Part shown: one piece after another, positions 51,653 to 63,309 of the stretch
How the letters are laid out: each line of letters starts with the position of its first letter
How positions within the stretch are numbered: the first letter of the stretch is position 1
Assembly: GCA_002205965.3 (NCBI GenBank)
Contig: NADL03000701.1
Span: 186,001-250,000, forward strand
Reading direction: 5' to 3'
DNA length: 64,000 nucleotides
From: Kappaphycus alvarezii
Taxonomy: Eukaryota; Rhodophyta; Florideophyceae; Gigartinales; Solieriaceae
Notes under the pieces: generated by a model
Seen by the model: the letters and a program-made list of their open reading frames with translations, nothing else
Told to the model about the DNA's origin: nothing
The model's database searches: none
Position numbers and translations under genes: made by a program

Positions 51653-52684
51653 ATGGATGCAGAGGGGTACAAAGGTTACCTCTGCCGCCAGACGGCCCAG
51701 TCGGTACAGATCGTCATACCACTTTCCCTTCAACAACGGGTGTTACACTTGAGCCACCACTCAAAATTTGGTGCACACCCACGGGGGGGACGCCTGTACA
51801 CGTCCTTGAGGCGTTCGAACTACTGGCTATCCATAGCTATGGACTGCTACGCTGTAGCTCGTACATGTGTTACGTGTGCCAAAACCGGGTGAAGTTGCGG
51901 AAGATTGTGAAGGAACTCAATTTGTTCAAATGGAAGGCCCCGCTCGAGTATATCTCCCTCGATTAATGTCCTGGGGAAAATCATCAGGAACAAACGCGGA
52001 AACCGCTTCCTGTTAGTGATAATCGATCGTTACGCCATATTAGTCCGAACAATTCTCTTGAAGAAGATAACTGCTGCCGTCGTGGCCCAAGCTTTTGTTA
52101 CCCATTTGGTATTTGTGTATAGACCTCCGTTGAACCTCTTATCCGATAATGGAAGTCAGTTTGTTTCGAAGTTCTTCATGAGTGTGTGCTCAATCCCTGG
52201 GATCAAGAACGTGTTCACGACAACCCACCACCCGCAGACCAATGGTCAGGTGGAACGGTTTAACCGCACGATACTGGCAGCGTTATGCCAGTATGTGGGT
52301 GCCCACCCCAAGGATTGGGACTTGTTCACCGATGCGCTCACGTTTGCGTATAAACCCTATGTCTACCGGACCACGAGAATTGATCCGTTTGATTTAGTTT
52401 TCTCACGTGCGCCTACGTCCCTTGCGTTACGGACACAGCCCACGCTGGAGGAGTCGCCATCGACCAAGCAGTACCACCTTCGGTGGAGGTCCTGGCTCCA
52501 AGGTCTGATGTCGATGGCTCAACAGTCCATCGACAAGGAGCAAGCACGGTACAAGAGATACTTTTCTGCTCGCTTACGTAAGCCGGCAAAAGACATCCCC
52601 GTGGGGGCATACGTATTCTTGAGAAAGGAGAACGGATCTTCGACAGGGAAACATCACCAATTGCGATGGGACCCTATCGCATGA
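51653..52684 (+). pseudogene. Ty3 integrase (zinc domain and catalytic core)
   Basis: 51653-51892 holds the HHCC zinc domain (L-S-H-H ... C-V-T-C). After frame changes near 51890 and 51965, the core 52016-52684 shows I-I-D-R-Y (first Asp), L-S-D-N-G-S-Q-F (second Asp) and N-G-Q-V-E-R-F-N-R-T (Glu). All three DDE residues are present. At 52660 a frameshift leads to G-P-Y-R-M-T-E-V, the GPY/F module. It would integrate element cDNA; the breaks prevent a full product. Confidence 0.85.
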
Positions 52685-53199
52685 CCGAGGTATACGACGA
52701 CAGCGTCGTAATAGAAGATGTAGACGTGCGTGAGAGAGTGTCGAGGGACCGCTTGGAGTTAGTGCCGAACCCGCTTGAGTATAGGAGTCGGGCACTGCCA
52801 GCTCCACTTGAGAATGCAGGTGCTCGTGACGAGGTCGCGTGCGCCACGGACGAAGAGGCTTTGATGCCGCAGGGATTATTTGCAAGTCTTACGCCTGAGA
52901 GTATACCCATGGGAAGTGCGTGGTCCAAAGATCTTTTGGATCTACCAACGGAAGAGTCTCCACTGGCGAAAATAACGACACGGAAAATGGTAGTACCCAG
53001 GGAAGTGTCGCGGGAAATCGTGGGATCCAGCTACAAGAACCGCCCACGAAACGGCCGCCTTCGCGAAGGGCTTATGATAAAGGAGCTCCATCGGGATCAT
53101 GCCCGCTACCCATGCCCGCGTGAGACGATAACACGCAGCGAGTGCTGCCACTGCCCGTAAATACCCTAATGCGGGTAGATGCCTGCCTGTAGGTTACTA

Positions 53200-53560
53200 G
53201 ATGATCCGTCCGCAACGCGGAGACACAGGTACTCTCGTAGAAGACAGCGAAAGTGGTGAGGATGACGACAGGAGGGAAGAGGACCCGGCCCGATCAGTTA
53301 GGAAAATACCACGTGATCAATCATCCCCCGGCCGGTCCATACTCACTAAATCAGCACCAGTGGAGAGCAAATCGGAGCGGGAGTATTTCAACGAAAACAC
53401 CCTGTAGCATGGCCGTGCAGAGGACAATGAGTTGCTCCTTTGCGTCAACTGGACGGACTACCCACAAGAAAAGGCGACCTGAGAACCGATAACGGCGTTG
53501 CGAGGAAGCATGGTGTTGCAGTTTTTCAAGCGGCGGAAATTTTCAGTGCTGCCGGATGTG
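53200..53560 (+). pseudogene. Ty3 integrase C-terminal chromodomain
   Basis: From 53408 the frame reads D-N-E-L-L-L-C-V-N-W-T-D-Y-P, A-T-stop-E-P-I-T-A-L and V-L-Q-F-F-K-R-R-K, a chromodomain with its aromatic residue W and the T-W-E-P motif whose Trp codon is now TGA (53480-53482). A TAG precedes it at 53405. Chromodomains of this class direct integration to particular chromatin. Its presence places the element among chromoviruses. Confidence 0.7.
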
Positions 53561-53571
53561 AATACCCTGCA

Positions 53572-54638
53572 AACAGGGTAATGATAGGGTTCTGGTGCAG
53601 AAGTGCGTCGTCTGCGCCAAGCAAGGGACTATAGACACCGCGCCGAAGCTTCAGAAGTGGCATCGCCCATTTATGACAAGTGGTTGAGCGTGCTCCGTTT
53701 ACTGCGTGACCTTGACCCTACTGTGGCCCTTCCCGACGCTCAGCGAGTCGCCCGCGCTGTCATTGAATCGTATCCTGGTTCATGGGACAGTAACAGGGGT
53801 TTCTGTTTATTCTTTGTAATGAATCCCCGCACTTTTGGGGACGCCGCGGGTTGTGGGGGATTCTGTTGGCAAAAGTCTGGTACTTCCCGCATCGATAAAT
53901 ATGGTAGATGTTGGACGATGCCTCACCGCCGGGAATTGGTACCGCCATAGCGTTGCCGGTGTACACGAGTCTAAGTGCATTGGCCTTTGTTTTGGATAGG
54001 ACTGTACTGGCCGATACCTATCGCGGTCCGCCTCAAGTCTCACCACTTCTCCCTCGCGGTTTGCCCTCCATCCGGTCAAGCTGAGAGATGTTGTAAGACC
54101 CGCTTCACGGATTGATGATGCCCGTGTCTGAACAACGGACCTCGTCATCCCTTGTAACTTCAGGCTGCTGACACGCCAAGTGGGAAGTTAACGCTTCAGA
54201 AGGGGGATTTGGGCATCGTACGAGCTCTGCGCTCCTCCTATTTGTCGCTTTGCACGGCGTAATCTGCTCACAAAGTGGTCTCCCCGTGACACGCTGTTCA
54301 CCTGTAGCTTATTTGGTCACCCTATTCTCGGGACCGCCCTGGCATCGTCCCTTGTCGATACTCCGAGCCCCTAATCGGTCATGGTTAACTTGTTTATCAT
54401 ATGGTTCCTGACTATCGCTTCGTGCACTAACTGCACTACACCACATCACCACTGGTGCAGACAGCTGAATACCCAGGGGGTGATGACCAGACGGTTTGAC
54501 TTTAACTCACATTTCTTACTTCCATAGGTGCTGACTACCCCACCATAACCTTTACTTAGGCCCTCACCCCTCAAAATCCGTAACGCCCTTACTTCTCTCC
54601 GTCCCTAACTCCCTTAATACAGTAGCAACATTTTCCCT
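53572..54638. other. Ty3 non-coding region behind the chromodomain
   Basis: Short frames only. No domain or clear repeat was seen. It would contain the shared 3' end of the sense pol and antisense transcripts. Confidence 0.4.
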
Positions 54639-56695
54639 TCACTGCTCCAGTTCGCCGGGCGCCGTATATCCGGGATGCTCCTCACGATTGGCGTCACCCA
54701 AGCGCTGCGCGTTCGCCACCATGGTACGATAGATACCAAAAACAGAAGAAGGCAGAGGCCGATCTGGCGTGCCAGTGACGCTTGCCACAAAGTGATGAAT
54801 CATGTGCCAAGCACCCTTGGAGAGTAAGATATGGCGCGTCGAAGGAAGACGGGGATCTCGCAAGTAACCCAGAAGGGATACCGTTTCCCCGTCCCGTAGC
54901 TGCAGTCGTTCTTCGCTCAAAACCGTTCGCGCCTGGATGATAAGGTCGGGTACAGTAGGAGCCCATGTCCCAGCGGGAGGGGACATGAGGTGGCCAAGGA
55001 ATTCGATGAATAAGCCCGCCGCATCTGGGTGATACCCAACCGGATCATACTGTGGAAACCCCGCATTGTGGATTTCCGCCTCCGGCGGCCCTGCCTCCCT
55101 TCCTGTTTCCTGTACTGTCGATTCCGCCGGGCTCCGGACCGAGCTTGCACTCGCGTCATAAAGTACCACCGTGACGGTTTGGTCAACGGCCATCGACACT
55201 GGACCCTCACCCTGTTGCCCCTCTTCCATTAGCGACGTTGGCGCACTGTATTTTTTAAGTGCAACTTTGTTATCCCCTTGGATCTTTCCCGGTTGACAGT
55301 CTTCAACGTCGCTTGTCAAGTCGATAACTTCGACTGCTTGTTTCTTGCCTTCTGGTGACTTCTCACGATCGGTGGGCACCGCCCGTTTGCCCACTAGCTG
55401 ACTTCTGACGACAAACTCCGGTGAAGAAGAGGGACCAGAAGACGAAGGTCCGGTCACTGAAGGGCCTGTTGCTGCGGTAGTGGCTACCATCGGCGAGCAC
55501 GGGAGAGGAACTGATGCGGGCACCCTTGGTGGAACCGCTGGAGTTGTTTGCCCTGGGCTGGTAGGAATTAGTGCCATCTTTTGCGAAGACCTGGTAGCTC
55601 GTGGAGGCGTGGGGACAGTACCCGCTGGTGGTTCCGAGTCGAGCCTTGTTTTGTTGTGGGACACCGCCGGTGTTGGAGTTGATACAGGAGTCTCCTGGTT
55701 TGACATACCCGCATTTGCGAAGGTGCGCGTAAGACAAGCTTCTTTTGATGATGCACCCGCGTTACTGGGAAAGGCTTGCGCATTGGAGTTCCCATCTTGG
55801 CGCGGCGCCCTCCGTTGTCGTACCTCCGCTTCCTCCAGCACCTCATGAGCCCAGGGTTCATACCACACATAGTCGCCATCCGCCGCGGTGCGACCTAGAC
55901 AGTACGGACTCCGATCGTTCGCATGCCTTTGAAGATTCTTTTCGGGCACGCTTGCCCACGCTGTACAGTCAATGACTTTTGCGATGCGCGTCCAATCTGC
56001 ATAAGTAAATGCTCAAGGTTGGTTCCCCCAAGTTTTGAAGCGCAATGCACACGCGGGGTGGGACCCACCAGACAAAGAAGGTATCTTATGGCTCCCATGT
56101 AACGAACTTGCCGACCGATAGCGAACATCCAGTGCAGTGTGGAACCGACAGGGCTGATTCAGGCGTTTCAATTATTTTTGAGCCAAGATACGCGAAGACG
56201 GGGGGGAGTTCGCTGATTAGGTATTCCTTGGGAAGCTGTTGGGGATTCCACAGGACCGCGAGCAATGCTTCAGCATAATATTCTTCGCTGGGCAATCGAG
56301 GACCCCAAAAGTCCAGACGCGACGCCGATAAGCCAAGAAACTCTTGAAAGCCCATAAGTTTTATCTTGTCCGCCATCCGCTCCACTTGATCACTTCGAAG
56401 AAGCGCACGGGTATGAAGAGGTTCCCAATGGCCATTGCGCCAGTGGCGGTGATGAGTCCCAAGATCTGCCGTGTACATAGCCACTCGATGCCGCCACTCG
56501 AATGATGACAGCGCACGCAACGGGATCCCACCGAGAATCACCCAACGCTCAAGCTCGGTATAGCAGTAATATTCGATGAAACGGTAGTCCTAAAGGAGCG
56601 CGTGTCAAACCGTGGGCATCGCACAAACAGCTGCGCATGAGTCCGCATGTCGCCATTTTCGAGCTCTTGACGAGAAAGAAAGCGTTTAGAGGATT
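54639..56695 (-). pseudogene. Antisense gene inside the Ty3 element with a SUMO-interacting motif
   Basis: The minus strand is open for 436 codons (55949-54639) and, upstream, for 151 codons (56541-56086). The pieces are joined by readable protein across a TAA (56086) and two apparent one-base shifts (about 56586 and 56010), so the original protein was roughly 650-680 residues. The N-terminal part is globular (E-L-E-R-W-V-I-L-G-G-I-P, L-L-A-V-L-W-N-P). Next comes a Cys/His cluster (N-L-Q-R-H-x7-C), a Ser/Pro/Thr-rich linker, then V-E-V-I-D-L-T-S-D-V-E-D at about 55303-55335, a canonical SUMO-interacting motif with acidic tail, and a folded C-terminal 120 residues. No family is recognised. It faces the 3' LTR, which could supply an antisense promoter. 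Some plant Ty3 elements (for example Grande) also carry antisense ORFs in this place. Confidence 0.65.
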
Positions 56696-57238
56696 AATAC
56701 ATTGTGGTGGGACAACCATATCCACGGCGATGCCGATTGCGAGGTACTGTAGGAATGAGTGGGGAGCGAGCGAATGTGAAAATTACTGATGATTGTGGTG
56801 GTACAGTTGGAGAGAATGATTGGAGCAATGAGTTCGACTCTGTAGCTCTGCGACACGGTCCGCGGCACAGGAATTGAAGATGAATACGCAAAGTGGCGAC
56901 GCCAACTGCCGCTTAAATATTGCCGCGGCCGTCGACCGATGAACTGATGAGAGACTATACACCACTGGTGTGGCGCAGTTTAATGGACTAAACGGAAAGT
57001 TCCGCGCGCGAAGTACACCCGCGATGTTGCGTCTTGCTCACCCCTGCGGCACCTTGCACAGTGTGAAGCCGCGCCCCCAAAAAGTGAAAAACAAAATCGG
57101 AAAAACAATTTCACCTTCTACTTTGGCGACACGGGCTTGCTCGTGTGAACGTTTGCATGAGAAATAAGTCCCCTCTCCGAGGTTTCGAATTGCTGTAATC
57201 CTACAGGGACACATGGATGTGCGCTCAGAAGGGTGATA
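56696..57238. other. Ty3 region between antisense gene and 3' LTR
   Basis: No gene is seen. It should hold the 5' leader of the antisense transcript and the polypurine tract of the element; the bases just before the LTR (cagaagggtgata) are only weakly purine-rich. Confidence 0.4.
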
Positions 57239-58317
57239 TGTAGTGCAACGGGCAACCGTGAACACCCCTAAGGGGAGGGTGGACTATCTATTGCTCGAAT
57301 TTCGAGAACCTTTATTTGACTAACTATCTGTCACCCAAAGCTGCTGACAGCTGCACCCTGTATGCCTAACGGCCACTGGTCATGTAATTTGCCCTGATGG
57401 GGCCGGGCCGAACTCGATGACTACCCTCTGATTTGTTTCCGGCCACGCCCTCCCATTGGGCCAAGTGTTCTGTCTAATGATCACTAACTTGTCGCCGCCA
57501 TGGCTTGGCACTAACGGATTAGGGTTAACTTTACTTAGGGTTAACAGTAGGACTTGGAGTAACTTGTAGATAGCTAGCTAGTATTTATACCTGCCTCTAG
57601 AGTCTGGTAGCTCTACACTAAAGAGTGCACTCCGGTGCAAGCTCTGGAATTAGTCCCCACCTTTCGTTTTCGTCGAAGCCCTTCGTCAGTGACGACCGTG
57701 GTTATGACTGTGTCTATCTCGCCCGGGTTTCCCTTTGCATAAAATTTGGGTTATACCCTTTTTGAAGGCTTCGTGCCGCCGTTGGCGCTATTGTAGCTCA
57801 GTGTCTACATACAAGTCGAGATAGCGTACGGAGTACCCGTATCGTATTCTTGGCGCTTACGTGACTCAGCGTCTACATACAAGTGGAACCGCCCACCGGT
57901 GTGTCGTATGAGGACACTCTCCGCGCATCTCCCGTGGAGTCCCAAGGCTCGCGACACCGTCGCTCGAGCAGGAGATACTCTCTCCAGCCTGTTGGCTCTC
58001 GAGACTCGGAGCAGCCACACCCCAGATGACATTGGGACACGGTCCGGCCTAACAACCTGGGGAGGGATACTGCCAATCTTCAGCCGCCAAGCGCCTTTAC
58101 CGCTCTATAAACCATTATCCTGTCCCGTACAAGGTGACTGTCGTCCGTGACGAGACACCCGTGGATCGTCGTTGACGACATTGAAGCTACTGGGTCGCAA
58201 GATCCTTAAAGAGGAAGCTGGTCTCGAACTCCAGGTAGGTGGTGTGTGGTTTCCGTGTTGCCTAAGGCAGATCCCGGACAAATACTGACTCAGTACCGTA
58301 ACACACATTGCAATACA
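57239..58317 (+). repeat. Ty3 element 3' LTR
   Basis: Same length as the 5' LTR and identical over most of it. Its last 50 bp differ at seven sites, and the terminal repeat has one mismatch (ATTGCAATACA). Confidence 0.95.
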
Positions 58318-59149
58318 GAAAAAACAAGGAGACCTGATTATAGCTACCTTTTATACTTGCTTGATAAACAAAGTTCGGCCTAGTGTTGAAGGAACCTGTA
58401 CAATCGAGATGCTTTGGCTTATTCTTCATATATCAGCTTGCGTCGTTTATGTTTTATTGCAAGAGCACCCAAAACGTTCCCTCAGCGCTTACTGAAAGGT
58501 ACTTCTTACCCAGTCGCAGGGCCCAGAACCGCACCTGATGTGAACGCACCCCACAATTTTAGCGTCTTTTCTAGCTATCCAGGGGACACAATCCACCCAG
58601 CTGCATCAAGCCCACCGATTGCACAGTTTTTACACAAGCAAAACTCCTAGAAGACCTGAATTTCTTACGTAAATCATAGGTTCCGCGTCATTTGCTTTGT
58701 CTAACCCCTCCATCCTCCTACAGTTTAGGAGCAAAGCAGGTCTTCTTCCAGCTTTTTGTCTACACTGCCGCCGAGAAAGGTATAGCCTCTAAGTTGTCAT
58801 ATACTCCTCATCAATCGGCAATGTAAGATTCGTGCATTGATCCTGGCGCAATGAGATAATTGTTCCATTTGGGGCAAATACCAAAACATTGCCGACGTAA
58901 TAATCATGTCTTCAGAAGTTGTAGAACATTTTCTGTATGATAGCCGTCCCCTATTGATCTAAGTGTAGCTTGACTCCATCGGCAACTGCACTAACGTCTC
59001 CAAGCAACGCGTGTCTAAATTTAAATGCGGCCTAAAATCTTCTGATCTCTTCGTCTGAAGGTAGCTTAACAGACGCATAGACGTACCTGCTTAAAAAATG
59101 AAGCAGTGATCTACGACCAAATCTGGAGAAAACAGAACAAACAAGGGCA
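58318..59149. other. Intergenic DNA with no gene recognised
   Basis: A plus frame at 58414-58650 has no domain. I see no repeat shared with other parts of the window. Confidence 0.3.
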
Positions 59150-59395
59150 TTGATTCCAAATAAAATGCATAGAACCATTCAAGACCCTCTTGTCCTGTAC
59201 AACGAAAGAGTCAAAGCAAGGCACTGGCTTGAAGTCATACTACGTGGTCTTCCAGGCCCCTTCTCAGAAGCAGGTCGGTTGAGAATCGCCAATTTACCTG
59301 ACTTGCTTGTATGGTGTATACTTCTCATAGAAACGAGAAAAATATTTCGGCAGGTATGTAAATGTGCCGGGATCGAATACGGTAAGGGTGATTAA
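59150..59395 (+). pseudogene. Possible Gag-like remnant
   Basis: 81 codons with protein-like composition (L-V-L-Y-N-E-R-V-K, V-I-L-R-G-L-P-G-P-F), which loosely resembles the helical 'GL' part of a retrotransposon Gag. There are no neighbouring pol parts, so the call is weak. Confidence 0.25.
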
Positions 59396-60567
59396 GGATT
59401 GATCACACCCAGATCAAACCTAGATTTCGAATGCCTAACTCTTTGGCGCCTAGAGAGCGCAACGAGAAATATATCTCCGTCTCCTAGGTCTTTCTGATGC
59501 AGAAAGTAAAGACCTAAAGCCCTCGGGTTGTTCCTTCTCCTCTACCTCGGAGCATATTAAAGCTAATGTAGTTACCGGCGAGATGCACTGCATCCTGCGA
59601 CAAGGGAAAGCAGGTGTGATTATAAAGATAGCGAGCTGGGGGTGACATTGATACATTTTTGTTATCTTTGGTATGGATGGGTGTGGTGACCAGACTGCGG
59701 TCACCGTATTTAACGTGCAATCATGAAACATAGGAATTTAATGGAACAGAAATAGTACAATTGACCGCCGTAATTTCCGAACCGGATACCGAAATACGCC
59801 GCTCACAAATGACGTTTGTGTACGCCCAAAAAAATGATACGAGAATAATTTTCGAAACCAGCCAATATTGTACCGTCGTCGGCGTATCACTGATTCAAAA
59901 TGATACCCTCTTCATCGGCGACCCGCTAGATGAGCGGTTGTATCGTCAACGAGAAAACAGCATACTCGCAGAGTCCCCTTGCACAGTTCCCCCCACCTTC
60001 CTAGTAAATGAACGGATTTTATGACTGAACATGAAACGAATCTTTTTTGCTATAAATATCAATAAATTTTTTTAATATGCATTTGTTTCTGTTACTGTAC
60101 ACGATACCATTTCTAATTTCAGTCTCGAAATGACTTGCTGTACTCGTTAACTATGCTGTTTGTGCTGAAAGATCAAGCCTAATCAAACCTAATTTTAGGT
60201 TTGTTACAGTGGGGTATTCAAGACTGTGCATGTTGTACCTGCATGTGCCTGTGGTAAAGTAATTCAAAGCCGCTACCTAAAAAATCGAGTATTTGCGCAA
60301 TACAGGATCTTTGCGCAAGAACGCAGTAGCTGCAGTTGAAACCTTCTGTATTAAAGTAATACGGATGATAGCACAAATACCGAAGAGAAACGTCTCGATT
60401 TGCAAATAATCCAGATCCCCAATTACCGATTTCCCTAATGGCATAAATGAACCGCCATTTTCAACTTATTTTCAGACGGGCTACTGTAGACTACATGTAC
60501 AGTACAGTACTGTACGCGGCGGATCATCGTCCCAGTCTGGCTAACGGCAGTACAATCGCCTATCTCG
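59396..60567. other. Intergenic DNA left of the second duplication copy
   Basis: A plus frame at 59761-60024 is uninterrupted but shows no domain or start context. A strong palindromic cluster, gtacagtacagtactgtac, lies at about 60495-60515. Nothing else is recognised. Confidence 0.3.
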
Positions 60568-60639
60568 CACACTCTAGTATCAAAATCGCAATCCAACTCA
60601 CAATAACCTCTCCCATTGGTTCTGTTTATATTATCTCTA

Positions 60640-61935
60640 TCAGTCGACTTCATCAATTTCCGGCACGATAGCCTCCACGAAAAAGCGCCAACCCCATCTT
60701 CTATAATGCGGCGGGTCGACTCCCTCATCATAGTCTTGGCTTTCAAACGCGTACCAAAACTCTGTACCTGGCAAGGTCAATTCAGACAACAGTCGACTAC
60801 CGACCGAAAAGGTGTACGGATGGGCACCAAGCCGCGGGTCGCGTGTATAAAAGGCCAACTCGGAACCTAAGCCCAAGCTACAACGTCGATCAAAACGCAG
60901 CAAGGAATCACACAAGCCGTAGCCATTGGAAGGAACTTGGATAAAATGAATACTGCTGTGAAGGCGAGAACCGGAGGGGTGGGGATGGGAACTCTCACAA
61001 AGGACGCGGAAACGATTGGTCTTGGGGGGAGCGGGATGGGAGGCAGTAGCGTGGGCCCGATACTTGTGCAGGACTTGCTGGGGGCTAAAGAGGTTGCACG
61101 GCTCTATGGCCTGCGAAAAGGTGAGTGGGGCTGCATGAAGTAGGAAGCCGAGCATGATTTGACGATCTGCGGGGGTTTCATCGGCTAATAGTTCCGGGAG
61201 ACGCTTGAGACGACCTTGAATGATGGCGGAGAAGCGAGCGATGGTTCGAGAAGCTGCAGATAGTGAAGGTGAGGGAAGCTTGGAGATGGCATGAGCATTG
61301 ATGAGAAGACGCCACAGGATGCGCATGAGTTGCCAATCGCCGTTGGCTAATGAGGAGAGTGAGGCGACATGGGTGGAGAGAAAGGAGACGAGGATGGCTT
61401 CGAGGGGCTCTGGTGGGGGCGAGATGGCTTGAAGGGATCGGATGTAATGGGGGAGGGTTGTGGTGGTGAGATTGGTGGAGATGCGAGAGAGGAGTTGGTC
61501 TTCGAGGGTGGGGACGTGTAGTTCGTTTGCTAGGAGATAAAGGGATATGGTTTGAGAGATGGAGAGTGGAGGTGGGGGCAGAGAAGTGAGAAGATGATTG
61601 AGAAGGTGGGTAAAAGTGGACGGGGTTGTGTTGGGTTTGGTGAGTGGTTTGGTGGAGTGCCAGCGTGAGGATAGAAGGGTGGAGAAGTAGGGGGAACGGG
61701 CACAGAGGATCTGTGAGGGAAATGGGATTTTGGTTTGGTTGATGGTGATGTAGGTGTCGCAGAGGGTGGGGTGAAAAAGTAAAGTGGATAGATCGTTGGT
61801 TAGTGATTCGTGGTCGGTGTAGGTGGTGGAGCGGGTGAACTTTTCGACGACGGAGAAGATGTTTGGTTTGGGCGTGGAGGAGGAAGGGGTGGAAGAGGAG
61901 GAAGGATTAACTTGGTTGGATGGGAGGTACTCATG
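60640..61935 (-). pseudogene. BTB/POZ-domain protein, copy 2 (frameshift after the start codon)
   Basis: Same gene as 16092-17387. The start ATG and the upstream mini-ORF are kept, but the sequence just after it differs (minus strand ATGAGTACCTCCCATCC against ATGAGTACCCTCTCATCC), shifting the frame from codon 4-5. Translation in the original frame can only restart at the Met of Q-L-M-R-I-L-W (61326), which removes the BTB domain. The C-terminal part carries about 15-20 amino-acid replacements relative to copy 1, while the N-terminal half is identical in sequence. It could be a pseudogene or a sequencing error in an otherwise good gene. Confidence 0.75.
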
Positions 61936-61942
61936 GGGGCAT

Positions 61943-63270
61943 TGCTAGTTGGGATGTGGAAGGTTGATGATGTGAGTTGAGTGATGGTGAGAAGTGTTAC
62001 TCAGTAATGTGCTGCTCGATCAGCAGGTGAACTGGCGATCGAGCAACACATTGAAATGAAAGGCAAGATTCTGGACTACTGTACAGATCTTAACGTTGGG
62101 TAACGTCGTTACTGTGCTTGTACAGTAAATGCAATTTGGCAGTTTGGGTCTTGAGGCATGCGGTTTGACCTATGACAATCGCAGAAGGTAAATTTTACAA
62201 ACTTTACAGTTTGGAACAGTACAGTATACTGTGGTATAGCCATCAATTTTTTTTGATAATTTGTATAAAGTTAATTCAGTCCACGACTGAATGAGTCCAC
62301 CCTACAGTGCATCCCATCGCGAGGTGGAACTTTGCCATGCTACTTCAAAATTTTCAAATATTTTTGAATTAATCCTACTGCACTGTAGACTGTAGCATTT
62401 TTTAAATTTTATTATTTCGGCGGGAAGTAACTGGTAGTCGCTAGCTAGCGAATATGCCCAATGATACTACAGTATATCCTCTGTTATTAGCTATTTGCCA
62501 AAGCAACTATTTGCAGTAAATGAGTAGGGGATATTTGCTGGCGACCGGGACTTTGTATTGCACAGTCCAACATGTTGCATCCCATCTGTCCACCCCTCGA
62601 ACCGCGTATCACGCCGCACGTCATTCAATGTTTCGAGTGTCCACCTCACCACTGAAGAAAGCCATCAATCCCATCCAGCAGTAAAGCACCCAACCTCTAG
62701 GAACTCTACAACACTGCTCACCGAACTTTACAAATACTCCTCCCGCGCACTCACACGCGTGCGATCGTGCAGCACGAGCCATCTGTATTGTCAAAGAGGG
62801 CGGTGTGTGAGGGTAGGTTGTGGTTGAGGCGAGGGTGGGGTTTGTGTTGATATAGAGACGTGTAGTGTGAGTGCGTGTGTATTGAGTACGAGGCAATGGC
62901 CTTGTATTCGATGCATTGGTGTGGTGAACATTTATTTATCTTGGGGAGTTTGGATGGTTGGGTAGTGGACGGGTTTGTTGTTGAGAAGGGGTTTGGGTTG
63001 GAATGTGTGCGAGTGGGGTGGGACGACATGGGATGCATGGTGGTGGAGGTGGGTGTTGCTTGGGGGTGGGAATACAGGTGCGGAAGGGGTGGGGTTGGTG
63101 TGTGCTTTGTCCACGCCTCTGAAGGGGGAGTTTGGTTAAAGAGTGCACGACAAAAATATAGCCCACCCCCCAACTGAGGTAATATTCGCTTGAAAAATGC
63201 TCCAATTTAAAAGCAAAACTGGCCAAGAGTGTACATTGCTATCCAAGGGGGGAAACGGTGACCTTGTATT
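61943..63270. repeat. Duplicated spacer and G-rich block, copy 2
   Basis: Counterpart of 17396-18735. The differences I can list are nearly all one-base or two-base length changes within runs of one base (for example cccatccgcgagg/cccatcgcgagg, aaaatttttcaa/aaaattttcaa, gaggggtgggg/gagggtgggg). Confidence 0.85.
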
Positions 63271-63309
63271 CAAATGCATAATGAGGGGACCGAGCGGTCC
63301 CAGCTGGAC

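Larger units (their letters stand above)
44581..58317 (+). mobile_element. Ty3/gypsy chromovirus-type LTR retrotransposon with antisense ORF
   Basis: Two 1079-bp LTRs (44581-45659, 57239-58317) enclose gag, protease, RT, RNase H, integrase and a chromodomain in the Ty3 order on the plus strand. The LTR ends are an 11-bp inverted repeat (TGTAGTGCAAT...ATTGCACTACA in the 5' copy). The bases outside are A-rich on both sides (gtaaaa | gaaaaa), so a target duplication is possible but not clear. At 13.7 kb it is longer than a minimal chromovirus because of a 3.7-kb region behind the chromodomain that carries a minus-strand frame. Coding capacity is destroyed by several stops and frameshifts. Confidence 0.93.

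Noticed and set aside
54917..55210. Other frames over the antisense Ty3 gene, on both strands
   Set aside because: The 55949-54639 frame is the longest, has stable composition and contains the SIM and a folded C-terminus; the others are short and Arg-rich in the manner of shadow frames.
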